Source: Lachnospiraceae bacterium (GTDB lineage Bacteria > Bacillota > Clostridia > Lachnospirales > Lachnospiraceae). From it: a stretch of DNA of 64,000 nt. The stretch lies in contig VSNG01000013.1 of assembly GCA_009774175.1 (NCBI GenBank), forward strand, positions 19,417-83,416, in the 5' to 3' direction. Position numbers and translations under genes: made by a program. Of the stretch, positions 1 through 8,165 are shown piece after piece; position 1 is the stretch's first letter; each line of letters starts with the position of its first letter. Under the pieces are notes generated by a model. The model had not been told where the DNA came from and did not search any database. It saw nothing but the letters and a program-made list of their open reading frames with translations.

Positions 1-662
1 CGAGAGAAAATAAAGATGCTGTGGACGCATGGTGCGAGGAGAAAAATCTTTCCTACACGGAGCCTGTGCGTGCTTATATTGCGGCGAATCTTGAGCTTGA
101 AAAGGCAGTGGATTATCTAGTGGAAACACTTGAAGAAAAAGGCATTGCGAATGACACGGTCATCTGCATTGTGCCGGATCATTTTCCCTACGGGCTGGAT
201 TCGGACGCCTCTCTGGGGAACATGCCGTATTTATCTGAATTATATGGTTATCCGGTGAATACCTATGAGGAGCGGGACAGAAGCCGCGCTATTATCTGGT
301 GCGGGGCGCTTGAAGATGATGAGCCGATTATTGTCGATACGCCAGCCTCCTCCGTAGACATACTTCCGACATTGTGTAATCTATTTGGTGTGGAATGGGA
401 TTCCAGGCTTTATGTGGGAAGGGATGTGCTTTCAGATGCTCTCCCCCTTGTTTTTTTTGGAAATTATGACTGGAAGACTGACCTGGGGCATTATAATTCC
501 ACTAAGAATATTTTCACGCCGACAGATGAAAATGCCGACATTTCGGAGGACTATGTAAAGCAGATATCCAGTATTGTGAGAAATAGAATGACATTTTCCA
601 AGTCTGTACTCAGCCATGATTATTATACGCATGTTTATAATGCGGCGTCGGCGTCGGAATGA
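1..662 (+). CDS. Sulfatase / LtaS-like phosphotransferase, C-terminal part (5' end outside window)
   Basis: The reading frame is open from the first base (codons in phase with position 3) and ends at TGA 660-662, so the start lies upstream of the window. The visible 220 residues resemble the C-terminal half of alkaline-phosphatase-superfamily sulfatases and lipoteichoic-acid-synthase-like enzymes. The metal-site segment VPDHFPYGLD matches the family's DHxPYG pattern, and a segment reading DTPASSVDILPTLCNLFG matches the usual region before the C-terminus. Family members transfer or hydrolyse phospho- or sulfo-groups on surface polymers outside the membrane. Downstream glycosyltransferase and GtrA genes fit a surface-glycan role. 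The exact substrate cannot be told from this fragment, and the catalytic Thr/Ser is not in the window. Confidence 0.75.
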   Translation, partial: RENKDAVDAWCEEKNLSYTEPVRAYIAANLELEKAVDYLVETLEEKGIANDTVICIVPDHFPYGLDSDASLGNMPYLSELYGYPVNTYEERDRSRAIIWCGALEDDEPIIVDTPASSVDILPTLCNLFGVEWDSRLYVGRDVLSDALPLVFFGNYDWKTDLGHYNSTKNIFTPTDENADISEDYVKQISSIVRNRMTFSKSVLSHDYYTHVYNAASASE

Positions 663-768
663 GCAAAAACAGTCAGCAGCTTTACCGATCCTGCAATTCC
701 CGGCTTGCTGCTGTTGAGAGAAACCGGCGGGCGATTCGGTTGTACCAATCGTATCGTTATTTATAACT

Positions 769-801
769 GAGCGGACAGGCTTTCAGGCAGCCTATCCGCT
801 C
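769..801. terminator. Stem-loop between convergent genes
   Basis: A 13-bp stem with one mismatch (arms GAGCGGACAGGCT and AGCCTATCCGCTC) and a 7-base loop lies between the ends of the sulfatase-like gene and the minus-strand FlxA-like gene. The flanks are AT-rich but lack a clean T tract, so it is a probable bidirectional terminator. Confidence 0.5.
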
Positions 802-812
802 AATTTAAATCA

Positions 813-1775
813 TTATCCGAAAGATACATAAAACCGCTGTTGCGCCTGCGTTTCCTGCGTCGCTTTCATAGCGCTGGCGTAAGCGTTATCCTTTACGTCA
901 GCCTGCGCCTTTTCCTTTTCGGCCGCGTCAGATTCCGCCGCTTTCATGGCGCTGCCTGCGTCGCGCAGCATGGAAAACTGGAATGCCGTTTCCCGCAGCT
1001 GCTGCTTTTGCATCTCTTTCAGTACGGCCTCTTTTCTTTCCGTATCTGTGTCGCGAAGCTGATCCTGTTTTATTTCACCCTTTAGAACGGCAATGCCGTC
1101 CTCTGTCTTTGTTACGAGCGCCCCCAGACGATCCGCCTGCTGCATGAAAGAGTTGGCGTATACCATCGCGTTTACTTCTCTGTCCGACAGACCGGAATCG
1201 GCAACGGTATCATCCTCTGCGGTTTCAGTCTCTTCTTCGGCAACGGCATTTACCGCGGCGGCCTGTTCGGTTTCTTCCTTTACGCTCTGATTTCCGTTTT
1301 GTCCCATGACCTCTTTCAGAATGACAACGCCGTCGCCGCTTTTGGAGATGACAGTTCCCGGCTGTAAAGGCTGCTGCTTGTCAGACGGCTGTGTCTTATC
1401 CTCTGTCTTCTCGGAGGATGTTTCCGCAGCCTGCACACTGCCTTCCGATTCGGTTTCCGCGGTTTCGGTCTCTTCTTCCGGCTTTTTATCTTCCTGCATT
1501 TCGGACAGCATGATTTCCCGTTTCCGGGTACGGCCGAGCTCTTCCTGATGCCGTTTCAGTTCGGTGTTGAGATCGGAAATCTCTTTTTGAAGCTTCTTAC
1601 GCTCATCGGCTTTTTCGTTTGCAGACAGCTCCTCCTCTGAGGACAAGGTCTGCATCTGCTGCTGCACGCTTGTAATTTCATGTTGAATGCTTTTACTTTT
1701 CTGATCTTTTAAATCCGCCGGCGTCATCTGCATGGCCGGCATATTGCTGGTTGATGTTATACCGCCAACTCTCAT
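813..1775 (-). CDS. FlxA-like coiled-coil protein
   Basis: A 320-residue hydrophilic protein with no signal peptide or membrane segment. It starts at ATG 1775 behind AAGGAG with 8-base spacing. Residues about 20-95 are a Gln/Glu/Lys-rich coiled coil like the FlxA-like family. The middle (about 100-200) is an acidic Glu/Thr/Ser low-complexity linker, and the C-terminal third is a second helical, Ala/Gln/Lys-rich region. FlxA in E. coli belongs to the sigma-28 flagellar regulon but its biochemical role is unknown. The family call rests on recall of the N-terminal pattern (MRVGGI then Gln-rich helix). Motility involvement is inference, although a chemoreceptor and two genes with sigma-28-like promoters are elsewhere in the window. 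Confidence 0.55.
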   Translation of the reverse strand: MRVGGITSTSNMPAMQMTPADLKDQKSKSIQHEITSVQQQMQTLSSEEELSANEKADERKKLQKEISDLNTELKRHQEELGRTRKREIMLSEMQEDKKPEEETETAETESEGSVQAAETSSEKTEDKTQPSDKQQPLQPGTVISKSGDGVVILKEVMGQNGNQSVKEETEQAAAVNAVAEEETETAEDDTVADSGLSDREVNAMVYANSFMQQADRLGALVTKTEDGIAVLKGEIKQDQLRDTDTERKEAVLKEMQKQQLRETAFQFSMLRDAGSAMKAAESDAAEKEKAQADVKDNAYASAMKATQETQAQQRFYVSFG

Positions 1776-1904
1776 GGAATCATCTCCTTCCCCCTGCCAA
1801 AGGATGATTTCTGATAACGATTCTTGTCCTGTGTTTTACATTGTTATAATTACTAATATTTTACTATTTCCTGGGGGCAGGTTGCAAGACTTTTTTTAAT
1901 ATAT

Positions 1905-1939
1905 AATTGTCAACTTACTAAATTAATAAGTTGACAATT
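1905..1939. promoter_or_regulatory. BirA-type biotin operator
   Basis: A perfect 13-bp inverted repeat: AATTGTCAACTTA at 1905-1917 and TAAGTTGACAATT at 1927-1939. Read as ATTGTCAAC-N15-GTTGACAAT it matches the half-site and spacing of BirA operators in Firmicutes. It precedes bioY, and its right arm contains the -35 box, so BirA binding should block transcription when biotin is plentiful. Confidence 0.85.
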
Positions 1940-1959
1940 AGAACTTCCTGTGATACGAT
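1931..1959 (+). promoter_or_regulatory. Sigma-A promoter of bioY
   Basis: TTGACA at 1931-1936, a 17-base spacer, and TACGAT at 1954-1959. The -35 box is inside the right arm of the BirA operator. Confidence 0.75.
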
Positions 1960-2013
1960 GGGTTCGCGGACAGGACAGCGGCCGTAAAAATGTTTAGATT
2001 ACAGGAGGCGCAT

Positions 2014-2616
2014 ATGAATACGAAAATGACCACACAGACAGAACGGACGTCGAAAACGGCAGTGAGAGGAAAGACCTATGATATGGCGTACATAGCCGTC
2101 TTTGCGGTGCTGATGGCGATCTGTTCCTGGATCTCCATCCCTACGGTGATACCTTTCACGCTCCAGACCTTTGCCGTATTTCTGGCAGTTATTGTTTTGG
2201 GCGGAAAGCGGGGAACCATGTCGGTGATCGTTTTTGTACTGTTAGGTGCGGTGGGCGTCCCGGTATTTTCGGGATTTACCGGAGGCCCCCATATTATTAT
2301 GGGCAATACGGGCGGCTATATCATAGGATTTATTTTGGCGGCGCTTCTGATGTGGCTGATGGAGCGGCTTTTTGGCAGGAAAACATGGGTGCTTGCCGTA
2401 TCCATGCTGCTTGGGATGGTTACTTACTATGTGTTTGGCACAATATGGTTTATGGTTGTTTATATGAGAACCACAGGGCCGGTGGGAGTGACGGCAGTGC
2501 TTGGCTGGTGCGTGATTCCCTTCATTATCCCCGATCTGGTTAAGGCGGCGCTGGCATTGTTTCTGGGACAGGCGCTGCGCAGGCCGCTCTCGGCGATTAT
2601 GGGGGAAAACGCATAA
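2014..2616 (+). CDS. bioY: Biotin transporter BioY (S component of ECF transporter)
   Basis: A 200-residue integral membrane protein of typical BioY length with about six hydrophobic segments. The family-typical region PTVIPFTLQTFAVFLA is followed by conserved glycine-rich loops (GAVGVPVFSGFTGG, NTGGYIIGF). ATG 2014 is preferred over an in-frame ATG at 1990 because AGGAGG (2003-2008) lies 5 bases upstream. BioY binds biotin in the membrane and imports it alone or with the shared EcfA/EcfT energy module, which is not encoded here. The BirA operator over its promoter supports biotin repression. The next gene starts 37 bases downstream and may be cotranscribed. Confidence 0.95.
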   Translation: MNTKMTTQTERTSKTAVRGKTYDMAYIAVFAVLMAICSWISIPTVIPFTLQTFAVFLAVIVLGGKRGTMSVIVFVLLGAVGVPVFSGFTGGPHIIMGNTGGYIIGFILAALLMWLMERLFGRKTWVLAVSMLLGMVTYYVFGTIWFMVVYMRTTGPVGVTAVLGWCVIPFIIPDLVKAALALFLGQALRRPLSAIMGENA

Positions 2617-2653
2617 AGTTAAGGCGGATAATAAATAAGGAGAAAAGCAGGAA

Positions 2654-3019
2654 ATGACATACAGGATAAGAGCACATCACGGCATGTGCTTTTCCTTTTT
2701 TCAGGGGAAAGGCTACAGCGGCGAATTTACGGAAAATATGGCGAAGATGAAGGAGAGACTGGAACAGAACCCGGAGGTTTTGTTACTTTGCGGGACGGAT
2801 GATGTGTGCGCCCGCTGTCCCAATAATCATGGGGGTGTCTGCGCATCCTGTGAAAAGGTGGAAAACTATGACAGGCAGGTGCTTGCCCTGTGCGGAATTG
2901 CGGAAAATACAACATGGCGGTGGAACGATTTTGCAGCCCTTGTGCACGAGAATATCATTGCGGCAGGAAAGCGGGAGAGTATCTGCGGAGCATGTGAGTG
3001 GAATGCACTTTGCCGGTGA
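2654..3019 (+). CDS. DUF1284 domain protein, cysteine-rich
   Basis: A 121-residue soluble protein starting at ATG behind an AAGGAG-containing region. It opens with a YRIRAHHGMC segment and carries clustered cysteines (CARCPNNHGGVCASC near residues 52-66, CGAC near 113), as in DUF1284 proteins, which may bind metal or an iron-sulfur cluster. No function is established for the family. It follows bioY closely, suggesting cotranscription, but no biotin role is known. Its 3' end runs directly into the promoter of the next gene. Confidence 0.8.
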   Translation: MTYRIRAHHGMCFSFFQGKGYSGEFTENMAKMKERLEQNPEVLLLCGTDDVCARCPNNHGGVCASCEKVENYDRQVLALCGIAENTTWRWNDFAALVHENIIAAGKRESICGACEWNALCR

Positions 3020-3024
3020 ATACA

Positions 3025-3053
3025 TTGACTTTTCCCGCATTAAAAAGTATAAT
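3025..3053 (+). promoter_or_regulatory. Sigma-A promoter of the GT-C gene
   Basis: TTGACT at 3025-3030, a 17-base spacer, and a perfect TATAAT at 3048-3053. The predicted start of transcription (about 3060) coincides with the first ATG of the next gene, which has no visible Shine-Dalgarno sequence. Confidence 0.75.
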
Positions 3054-3059
3054 AACTGC

Positions 3060-4811
3060 ATGTGGGCGAACATGATACAAAATAAAAAAGAATATCTGAT
3101 TTTTGCATTTTTCTGTCTCGGAACGCTGGTTCTGAGACTGTTCTATATTACGAAGGGAAACGGGCCCTTTGTGTATGCGGATGAGCTTGGTTACTGGTCT
3201 CATGCCGCGCACATGGCGGGATATACCTGGGCGGGCGTTATGGACGGCGTCGGTTGGTATGGTTTCGGGTACAGTTTTTTGCTCCTGCCGGCCCTTCTTT
3301 TATCCAGTCAGATGGCGGCTGCCTATAAAATTGCAGTCCTGCTTAATGTGGTTATGTGCCTTTTCGTATTCGGGCTGGCCTGTGCCGTATCGCGCAGGCT
3401 GTTTCCTTCGCAGAACGCATTCTTAAGGGGCATGCTTGCGTTTACGGCCACGTCTTTTACTTCCTATATTTTTTATTCCTATATTACCATGTGCGAGACG
3501 CTTGTCACTTTGCTTGTCTGGCTGATTCTTTATGAGGTGATTTCGCTGGAAGAGAGGGAGGCATGGTGGAAGGGACTGCTTCTCGGCGTCACCGCAGGAT
3601 ATGCCTACATGGTGCATAACCGCATGATTTCTGTTGTGGCCGCTGTATTTTTATGCGTTCTGCTGCTGTTTTTTATGCGCCGTCTGCATGGGAAAACGGC
3701 GGTTCTGTGTCTATTGGCTTTTGCGGGCATGTTTGTCCTGAACGGTTTTATGAAGACATATCTGGTCGGTATGGTGGAAAACAATCCTGTGCTGGAAACC
3801 CATGGCTTTGCCGTAAAAATGGGACAGGCCAATACGGGGGGCGTGCAGATGGAGAAGCTTTTAAATCTGTTTACGCCAAACGGCTTTTTGCAGTTTTTCC
3901 TGAATGTGATGGGACAGGTATGGGAGTGCCTCTGCGCCACTTATCTGCTGTTCGGTATCGGGGCGGTCTTTGGGGTATGGCGGCTGTGCCGCAGCTTAAA
4001 GGACAGGAAGGAGGTCTGCCTTTATCTGTTTCCGCTTGTTTCTGTTTTGCTGTCCATGGCCGTGACGGCGGTTTTCTTTTATGCCTCGCCCTTAACTCAG
4101 GCTGGAGGAAAAACGCGGATTGACACACTGTTTTACGGCAGATATAACGAGTGCTTCATGGGCATTTTGCTGCTTCTGGGAATGGGCATGTTTCTGGAGG
4201 AAACGAAGGGCCGCTTTAAAATATGGCTTGGTACGGCGGTGGTCTGTCTGCTTTTGACGGTACTGATGATAAGCCGGATCGGAACGCCGCAGGACAAGTA
4301 CCTGAATGTGGTTTCCGCCATCGGTATTCATATTTTTCACTGGCTGGGAGAGTTTGGCGTTGGTAAATGCGCTGTCATTGCGCTGGCTGGCGCGGCGGTA
4401 TTTGGAGGACTGCTGCGAATCAGGCTGCCTTATGGATTTGAACGCTGTCTGGCATGTCTGGTTCTGGTGTTTCTGTTTTCCACCACGGCGTTACACTGTA
4501 TGCGGACCTGTATTCGGGGTGAAAATGATTATACGGCCCGCTATACGGAAATGTTTGTCTGGCTGAACGATCATACGCAGGCCGGGGATACGGTTTATAT
4601 ATGCGAGGGGGAAAAGATGGCTTATGATTTGCAGACGCGGCTGATGGACAAGATGGTTGTCAGTGTGGATGTTGGGCAGCTTGCAGAGGTTTGGCCCGGC
4701 ACATATGCGGTGATCCGGGCGGAGGATATTTCAGCGCTTGCGGAGACCGCCTATGAGACATGTCTGGAGAATGAGGAATATCTGGTGATTTTAACAGAAA
4801 GGCGTCAGTGA
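3060..4811 (+). CDS. Multipass membrane glycosyltransferase (GT-C / GT39-like)
   Basis: A 583-residue protein with a short cytoplasmic N-terminus, roughly ten to twelve hydrophobic segments, and a soluble C-terminal domain from about residue 480. The first extracellular loop has an acidic motif (FVYADELGYW), where GT-C lipid-linked sugar transferases carry catalytic Asp/Glu. Such enzymes move a sugar from a polyprenyl-phosphate carrier to an acceptor outside the cell. The frame extends upstream, but ATG 3060 (or 3072) is chosen because earlier codons overlap the DUF1284 gene and a good promoter ends at 3053. A GT2 polyprenyl-phosphate glycosyltransferase and GtrA follow at once, forming a typical three-gene set. 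Donor and acceptor are unknown. Confidence 0.8.
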   Translation: MWANMIQNKKEYLIFAFFCLGTLVLRLFYITKGNGPFVYADELGYWSHAAHMAGYTWAGVMDGVGWYGFGYSFLLLPALLLSSQMAAAYKIAVLLNVVMCLFVFGLACAVSRRLFPSQNAFLRGMLAFTATSFTSYIFYSYITMCETLVTLLVWLILYEVISLEEREAWWKGLLLGVTAGYAYMVHNRMISVVAAVFLCVLLLFFMRRLHGKTAVLCLLAFAGMFVLNGFMKTYLVGMVENNPVLETHGFAVKMGQANTGGVQMEKLLNLFTPNGFLQFFLNVMGQVWECLCATYLLFGIGAVFGVWRLCRSLKDRKEVCLYLFPLVSVLLSMAVTAVFFYASPLTQAGGKTRIDTLFYGRYNECFMGILLLLGMGMFLEETKGRFKIWLGTAVVCLLLTVLMISRIGTPQDKYLNVVSAIGIHIFHWLGEFGVGKCAVIALAGAAVFGGLLRIRLPYGFERCLACLVLVFLFSTTALHCMRTCIRGENDYTARYTEMFVWLNDHTQAGDTVYICEGEKMAYDLQTRLMDKMVVSVDVGQLAEVWPGTYAVIRAEDISALAETAYETCLENEEYLVILTERRQ

Positions 4812-4812
4812 G

Positions 4813-5769
4813 ATGAAATTAATAATTCAAATACCATGCTACAATGAAGAGGAGACTCTGGAGATTGCGCTGAACGCGCTTCCGAGACAGATTGACGGCA
4901 TTGATGAGATCGAGTATCTGATCATTAATGACGGAAGCAGAGACAGGACGGTGGAAGTGGCAAGGGCATGGGGCGTCCACCATGTGGTCAATTTTCGAAA
5001 AAACAGGGGACTTGCCTGCGGCTTTATGGCGGGTCTGGATGAAGCGCTCAGACAGGGCGCGGATATTATAGTCAACACGGACGCGGATAACCAGTACTGC
5101 GGTGATGATATTGAGACGTTGGTGAAGCCCATACTGGAGGAACGGGCGGATATTGTGATCGGCGCCCGCCCGATTGATTCCATTTCCCATTTTTCCTTTT
5201 TGAAAAAGAAATTGCAGCATCTGGGCTCCTGGTTTGTCAGAGTGGCGTCCGGCACGGATATCCCCGACGCGCCCAGCGGCTTTCGCGCCATGTCTAGAGA
5301 CGCGGCCATGCGGCTGCATGTGATCAATGAATATACCTATACGCTGGAGACAATCATACAGGCGGGGCGGGAGAAAATGGCAATCATTTCCGTGCCCATA
5401 CGGACAAACGCGGAGCTTAGGCCGTCCAGACTGTTCCACAGCATGGGCTCCTATATTAAAAAGTCAGCCATGACGATTATCCGTGCGTTTATGATGTACA
5501 AACCGCTGAAATTTTTCGGAATTATCGGGACAATTCCTTTCACGCTTGGCTTTCTGTTAGGCGTCAGATATCTGATTTTTCTGGCGGCTGATCCCCACGC
5601 GGGGCATGTGCAGTCGCTGATTCTTGCGGCGATTTTACTGCTGATCGGCGTACAGACTTTTATCATCGGGCTGCATGCGGATATCATGGCGGCCAACAGA
5701 AAGATGATTGAGGAAATCAAGTATCATGTGAAGAAGATGGAATATGACAAGCAGGAAAAGCAGGATTAA
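4813..5769 (+). CDS. GT2 family polyprenyl-phosphate glycosyltransferase (DPM1-like)
   Basis: A 318-residue protein starting one base after the preceding TGA. Residues 1-220 form a GT-A domain: IQIPCYNEEETL at the N-terminus, the NDGSRD nucleotide-sugar loop, the metal-binding NTDADNQY, and DAPSGFRAMSRD before the acceptor region. The last 100 residues contain two hydrophobic segments, as in GtrB/DPM-like enzymes that charge undecaprenyl phosphate with a hexose at the inner membrane face. With the GT-C enzyme upstream and GtrA downstream it forms a make-flip-transfer module. The sugar cannot be inferred. Confidence 0.9.
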   Translation: MKLIIQIPCYNEEETLEIALNALPRQIDGIDEIEYLIINDGSRDRTVEVARAWGVHHVVNFRKNRGLACGFMAGLDEALRQGADIIVNTDADNQYCGDDIETLVKPILEERADIVIGARPIDSISHFSFLKKKLQHLGSWFVRVASGTDIPDAPSGFRAMSRDAAMRLHVINEYTYTLETIIQAGREKMAIISVPIRTNAELRPSRLFHSMGSYIKKSAMTIIRAFMMYKPLKFFGIIGTIPFTLGFLLGVRYLIFLAADPHAGHVQSLILAAILLLIGVQTFIIGLHADIMAANRKMIEEIKYHVKKMEYDKQEKQD

Positions 5770-5795
5770 GAGGGAATGACAGGGAGGTGGCCTAC

Positions 5796-6227
5796 ATGCG
5801 GGAAAGCAGACTGTTTGAGAAAAAAGAAGCCTTTCGCTTTGCTTTCTGGGGTGTTGTGACGACGCTGGCCAATTATTTCAGTTTTTTTCTGTTACAGAAG
5901 ATGATGGCTTATCAGATCGCAAACCTGATCAGCATTATTTTTACGAAGGTGTTTGTCTATTATACCAATAAAAGATTTGTGTTTCGTACGAAAACAAACT
6001 GGAAGGGGTCAATAGGGGAGGTCTTTCGCTATGTGATCGGGAGAGGCTTTACCGGCGTGGTTGATTTTGTGGGACTGATTATTCTTGTGGACGGGTTCGG
6101 TATGGACGGCAGGCTTGGCAAAATGGTTATGATAGCCCTTATTATGCCGTTAAACTATGTCCTGGGTAAGGTTTTTGTGTTTAAAAAGAAACGGGACATT
6201 TATCAGGAGGATGGTTCTGTATATTGA
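5796..6227 (+). CDS. GtrA family membrane protein (putative lipid-linked sugar flippase)
   Basis: A 143-residue protein with four predicted membrane helices, the usual size and layout of GtrA. It begins with FRFAFWGVVTTLANYFSF and has the central segment YYTNKRFVFRT (positively charged loop after helix 2). ATG 5796 is chosen because AGGGAGG (5781-5787) lies 8 bases upstream; GTG 5787 overlaps that site. GtrA proteins are thought to flip polyprenyl-phosphate sugars, fitting the two upstream glycosyltransferases. Confidence 0.88.
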   Translation: MRESRLFEKKEAFRFAFWGVVTTLANYFSFFLLQKMMAYQIANLISIIFTKVFVYYTNKRFVFRTKTNWKGSIGEVFRYVIGRGFTGVVDFVGLIILVDGFGMDGRLGKMVMIALIMPLNYVLGKVFVFKKKRDIYQEDGSVY

Positions 6228-6252
6228 TTTCAGGGGAAAAAGGGTATATAAT
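6224..6252 (+). promoter_or_regulatory. Sigma-A promoter of the chemoreceptor gene
   Basis: TTGATT at 6224-6229, a 17-base spacer, and TATAAT at 6247-6252, overlapping the end of gtrA. It leaves a leader of about 115 bases before the chemoreceptor start. The leader holds an extra Shine-Dalgarno-like AAGGAGG near 6309-6315. Confidence 0.7.
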
Positions 6253-6372
6253 AAAAAAACTATAATTCATAGAGAACTATAGGTAAGTGTCGGAATTGTG
6301 TCGGTGAGAAGGAGGACTACTCTGCCGGTGCAGGGTAAGCAAACTTGGGGAAGGATGTAAGGAGGAATTTTG

Positions 6373-8079
6373 ATGTACGAAAAATTGAATAAGTATCGGA
6401 TTAAGGAACGCCTGGTGCGCGGCTTTGTGATCGCATCCGGGGTTCCGGCTTTAGTAGCGGCTGTAGCACTGATTGCCCTGATCGTGGTAGCCGTGATATA
6501 TTCCAATGCACTGCGGGACTATGGTTTTGCACAGGGAGATGTGGGTAAGGCGATGACCTATTTTGCGGAGGCGCGCTCTACACTGCGCGGCTGTATCGGT
6601 TATGACGATGCGGCTGCTATTGAAAGTATGCGGACATCTCATGAAGAAAGTATAGAGAGCTTTACCTCCAGCTTTGCGGATCTGGAAAAGTCCATGGTAT
6701 CAGAGGCGAACAGGAAGGTATACAGCGAAATTTCCTCAAAACTTCCGGCGTACTGGGAACTGGACAGAGAGATCATTGAGCTTGGCGCGACGACGGACAG
6801 GGCGCTTTGCGAGCAGGCTCAGGCCATGGCCATGAGCGATCTGATGCCGCTTTATGACGAGATCAACAATGAATTGATTGCCATTATGGATATTAAAGTG
6901 GACCGCGGCGATGCGGTTTCCGTCAGGATGACGATTGTCTGTGTGATACTGCTGGTAGTAATTGCCGTAATTATTGTCATAGCGATTGTAACCTCCATCA
7001 GGCTTGGAAAATACATAGCGGAGAATATTTCCGCACCCCTTATTGAGCTGCAGCACAGACTGGAGACCTTTGCGGAGGGTGATCTTACTTCGCCCTTTCC
7101 TGAGGCGCATACCAACGATGAGATCGCGGATATTATCAATTCCGCAAACGATATGGGACAGACGCTGGATTTCGTGATTTCGGATCTGGAATATATTTTA
7201 GGAGAGATGTCAAATTCCAATTTTGCCATCAGATCGAAGGATGGCGAACGGTATAAGGGCGAGTTCCGTCAGATATTTAATTCCCTGAAACAGCTTCGGG
7301 ATACGATGATCGAGACGCTTCGCCTGATTGGGGTGACTTCGGAGCAGGTTTCTGCCGGTTCCCTGAATCTTGCAGAGACTTCACAGAGTCTTGCGGAGGG
7401 TGCGACAGAGCAGGCCGGTGCGGTAGAAGAGCTTCATGCGACGATTACCACCATTGCGGAGGCGTCCAAGAAAGCGGCCGTGGAAGCGGAAGAGGCGTTT
7501 CGTCAGTCGCAGGAGTATGCAAATGTGGCGGATCAGAGCAGTAACGATATGAAGGAAATGGTGGAGGCCATGGAGCGTATCAATGAGAGCGCCCAGCAGA
7601 TCGGTAATATTATATCAGAAATTGAGAACATTGCCTCCGAGACAAATATGCTTTCGCTGAATGCGTCCATAGAGGCGGCAAGAGCGGGCGAAGCGGGACG
7701 CGGGTTTTCCGTTGTGGCGGATCAGATCAGACAGCTTGCGGAGCAGAGCAGCAAGTCGGCGGTTGATACCAGAGCCCTGATTGAAGGCGCGGTGAAGGAA
7801 GTAAAAAATGGCAATAAGGTGGCTGACCGCGCGGTTGCCTCTCTGGCAACTGTGGTGGAAGGTATCAGAAAGGTGGCGGATTCTTCCAAGGAGCTGAGTA
7901 TTATTTCCACAAATCAGTCCGCTACCATGGGAGAAGCGGAATTGGGTGTAAACCAGATTTCAGACGTAATCCAGACAAATGCGGCGGTGGCCCAGGAGTC
8001 CTCCGCAACCAGCGAAGAGCTGTCGGCGCAGGCTACCACACTGGATGAGCTTATTGCCAAGTTCCAGCTGCCCAAATAA
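6373..8079 (+). CDS. Methyl-accepting chemotaxis protein
   Basis: A 568-residue chemoreceptor. Order: cytoplasmic N-terminus, membrane helix about 18-40, extracytoplasmic four-helix-bundle-type sensor (about 41-182), second membrane helix about 184-207, HAMP linker, then a long coiled-coil signalling domain. The hairpin tip contains IASETNMLSLNASIEAARAG, the highly conserved region that contacts CheA and CheW. Glu/Gln-rich heptads on either side are likely methylation sites. ATG 6373 has GGAGG 7 bases upstream; an in-frame TTG directly before it is less likely. The ligand is unknown and no other chemotaxis genes are nearby. Confidence 0.95.
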   Translation: MYEKLNKYRIKERLVRGFVIASGVPALVAAVALIALIVVAVIYSNALRDYGFAQGDVGKAMTYFAEARSTLRGCIGYDDAAAIESMRTSHEESIESFTSSFADLEKSMVSEANRKVYSEISSKLPAYWELDREIIELGATTDRALCEQAQAMAMSDLMPLYDEINNELIAIMDIKVDRGDAVSVRMTIVCVILLVVIAVIIVIAIVTSIRLGKYIAENISAPLIELQHRLETFAEGDLTSPFPEAHTNDEIADIINSANDMGQTLDFVISDLEYILGEMSNSNFAIRSKDGERYKGEFRQIFNSLKQLRDTMIETLRLIGVTSEQVSAGSLNLAETSQSLAEGATEQAGAVEELHATITTIAEASKKAAVEAEEAFRQSQEYANVADQSSNDMKEMVEAMERINESAQQIGNIISEIENIASETNMLSLNASIEAARAGEAGRGFSVVADQIRQLAEQSSKSAVDTRALIEGAVKEVKNGNKVADRAVASLATVVEGIRKVADSSKELSIISTNQSATMGEAELGVNQISDVIQTNAAVAQESSATSEELSAQATTLDELIAKFQLPK

Positions 8080-8098
8080 ATCATTTAGTGAAACAGCC

Positions 8099-8125
8099 AT
8101 GCCCCGTCGCTTTGCGGCGGGGCAT
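8099..8125. terminator. Stem-loop after the chemoreceptor gene
   Basis: A 12-bp GC-rich stem (ATGCCCCGTCGC / GCGGCGGGGCAT, one G-T pair) with a TTT loop, between the convergent ends of the chemoreceptor and GH31 genes. The T tract is weak. Confidence 0.65.
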
Positions 8126-8165
8126 TTGACTGGAAACCCGGCGCTGTTCATCCGGCCCCTTAAGG

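Noticed and set aside
6259..6372. Cyclic-di-GMP riboswitch in the chemoreceptor leader
   Set aside because: The GGGTAAGCAAACTTGGGG stretch recalls parts of such elements, but the conserved cores and pairing of class I or II are absent.
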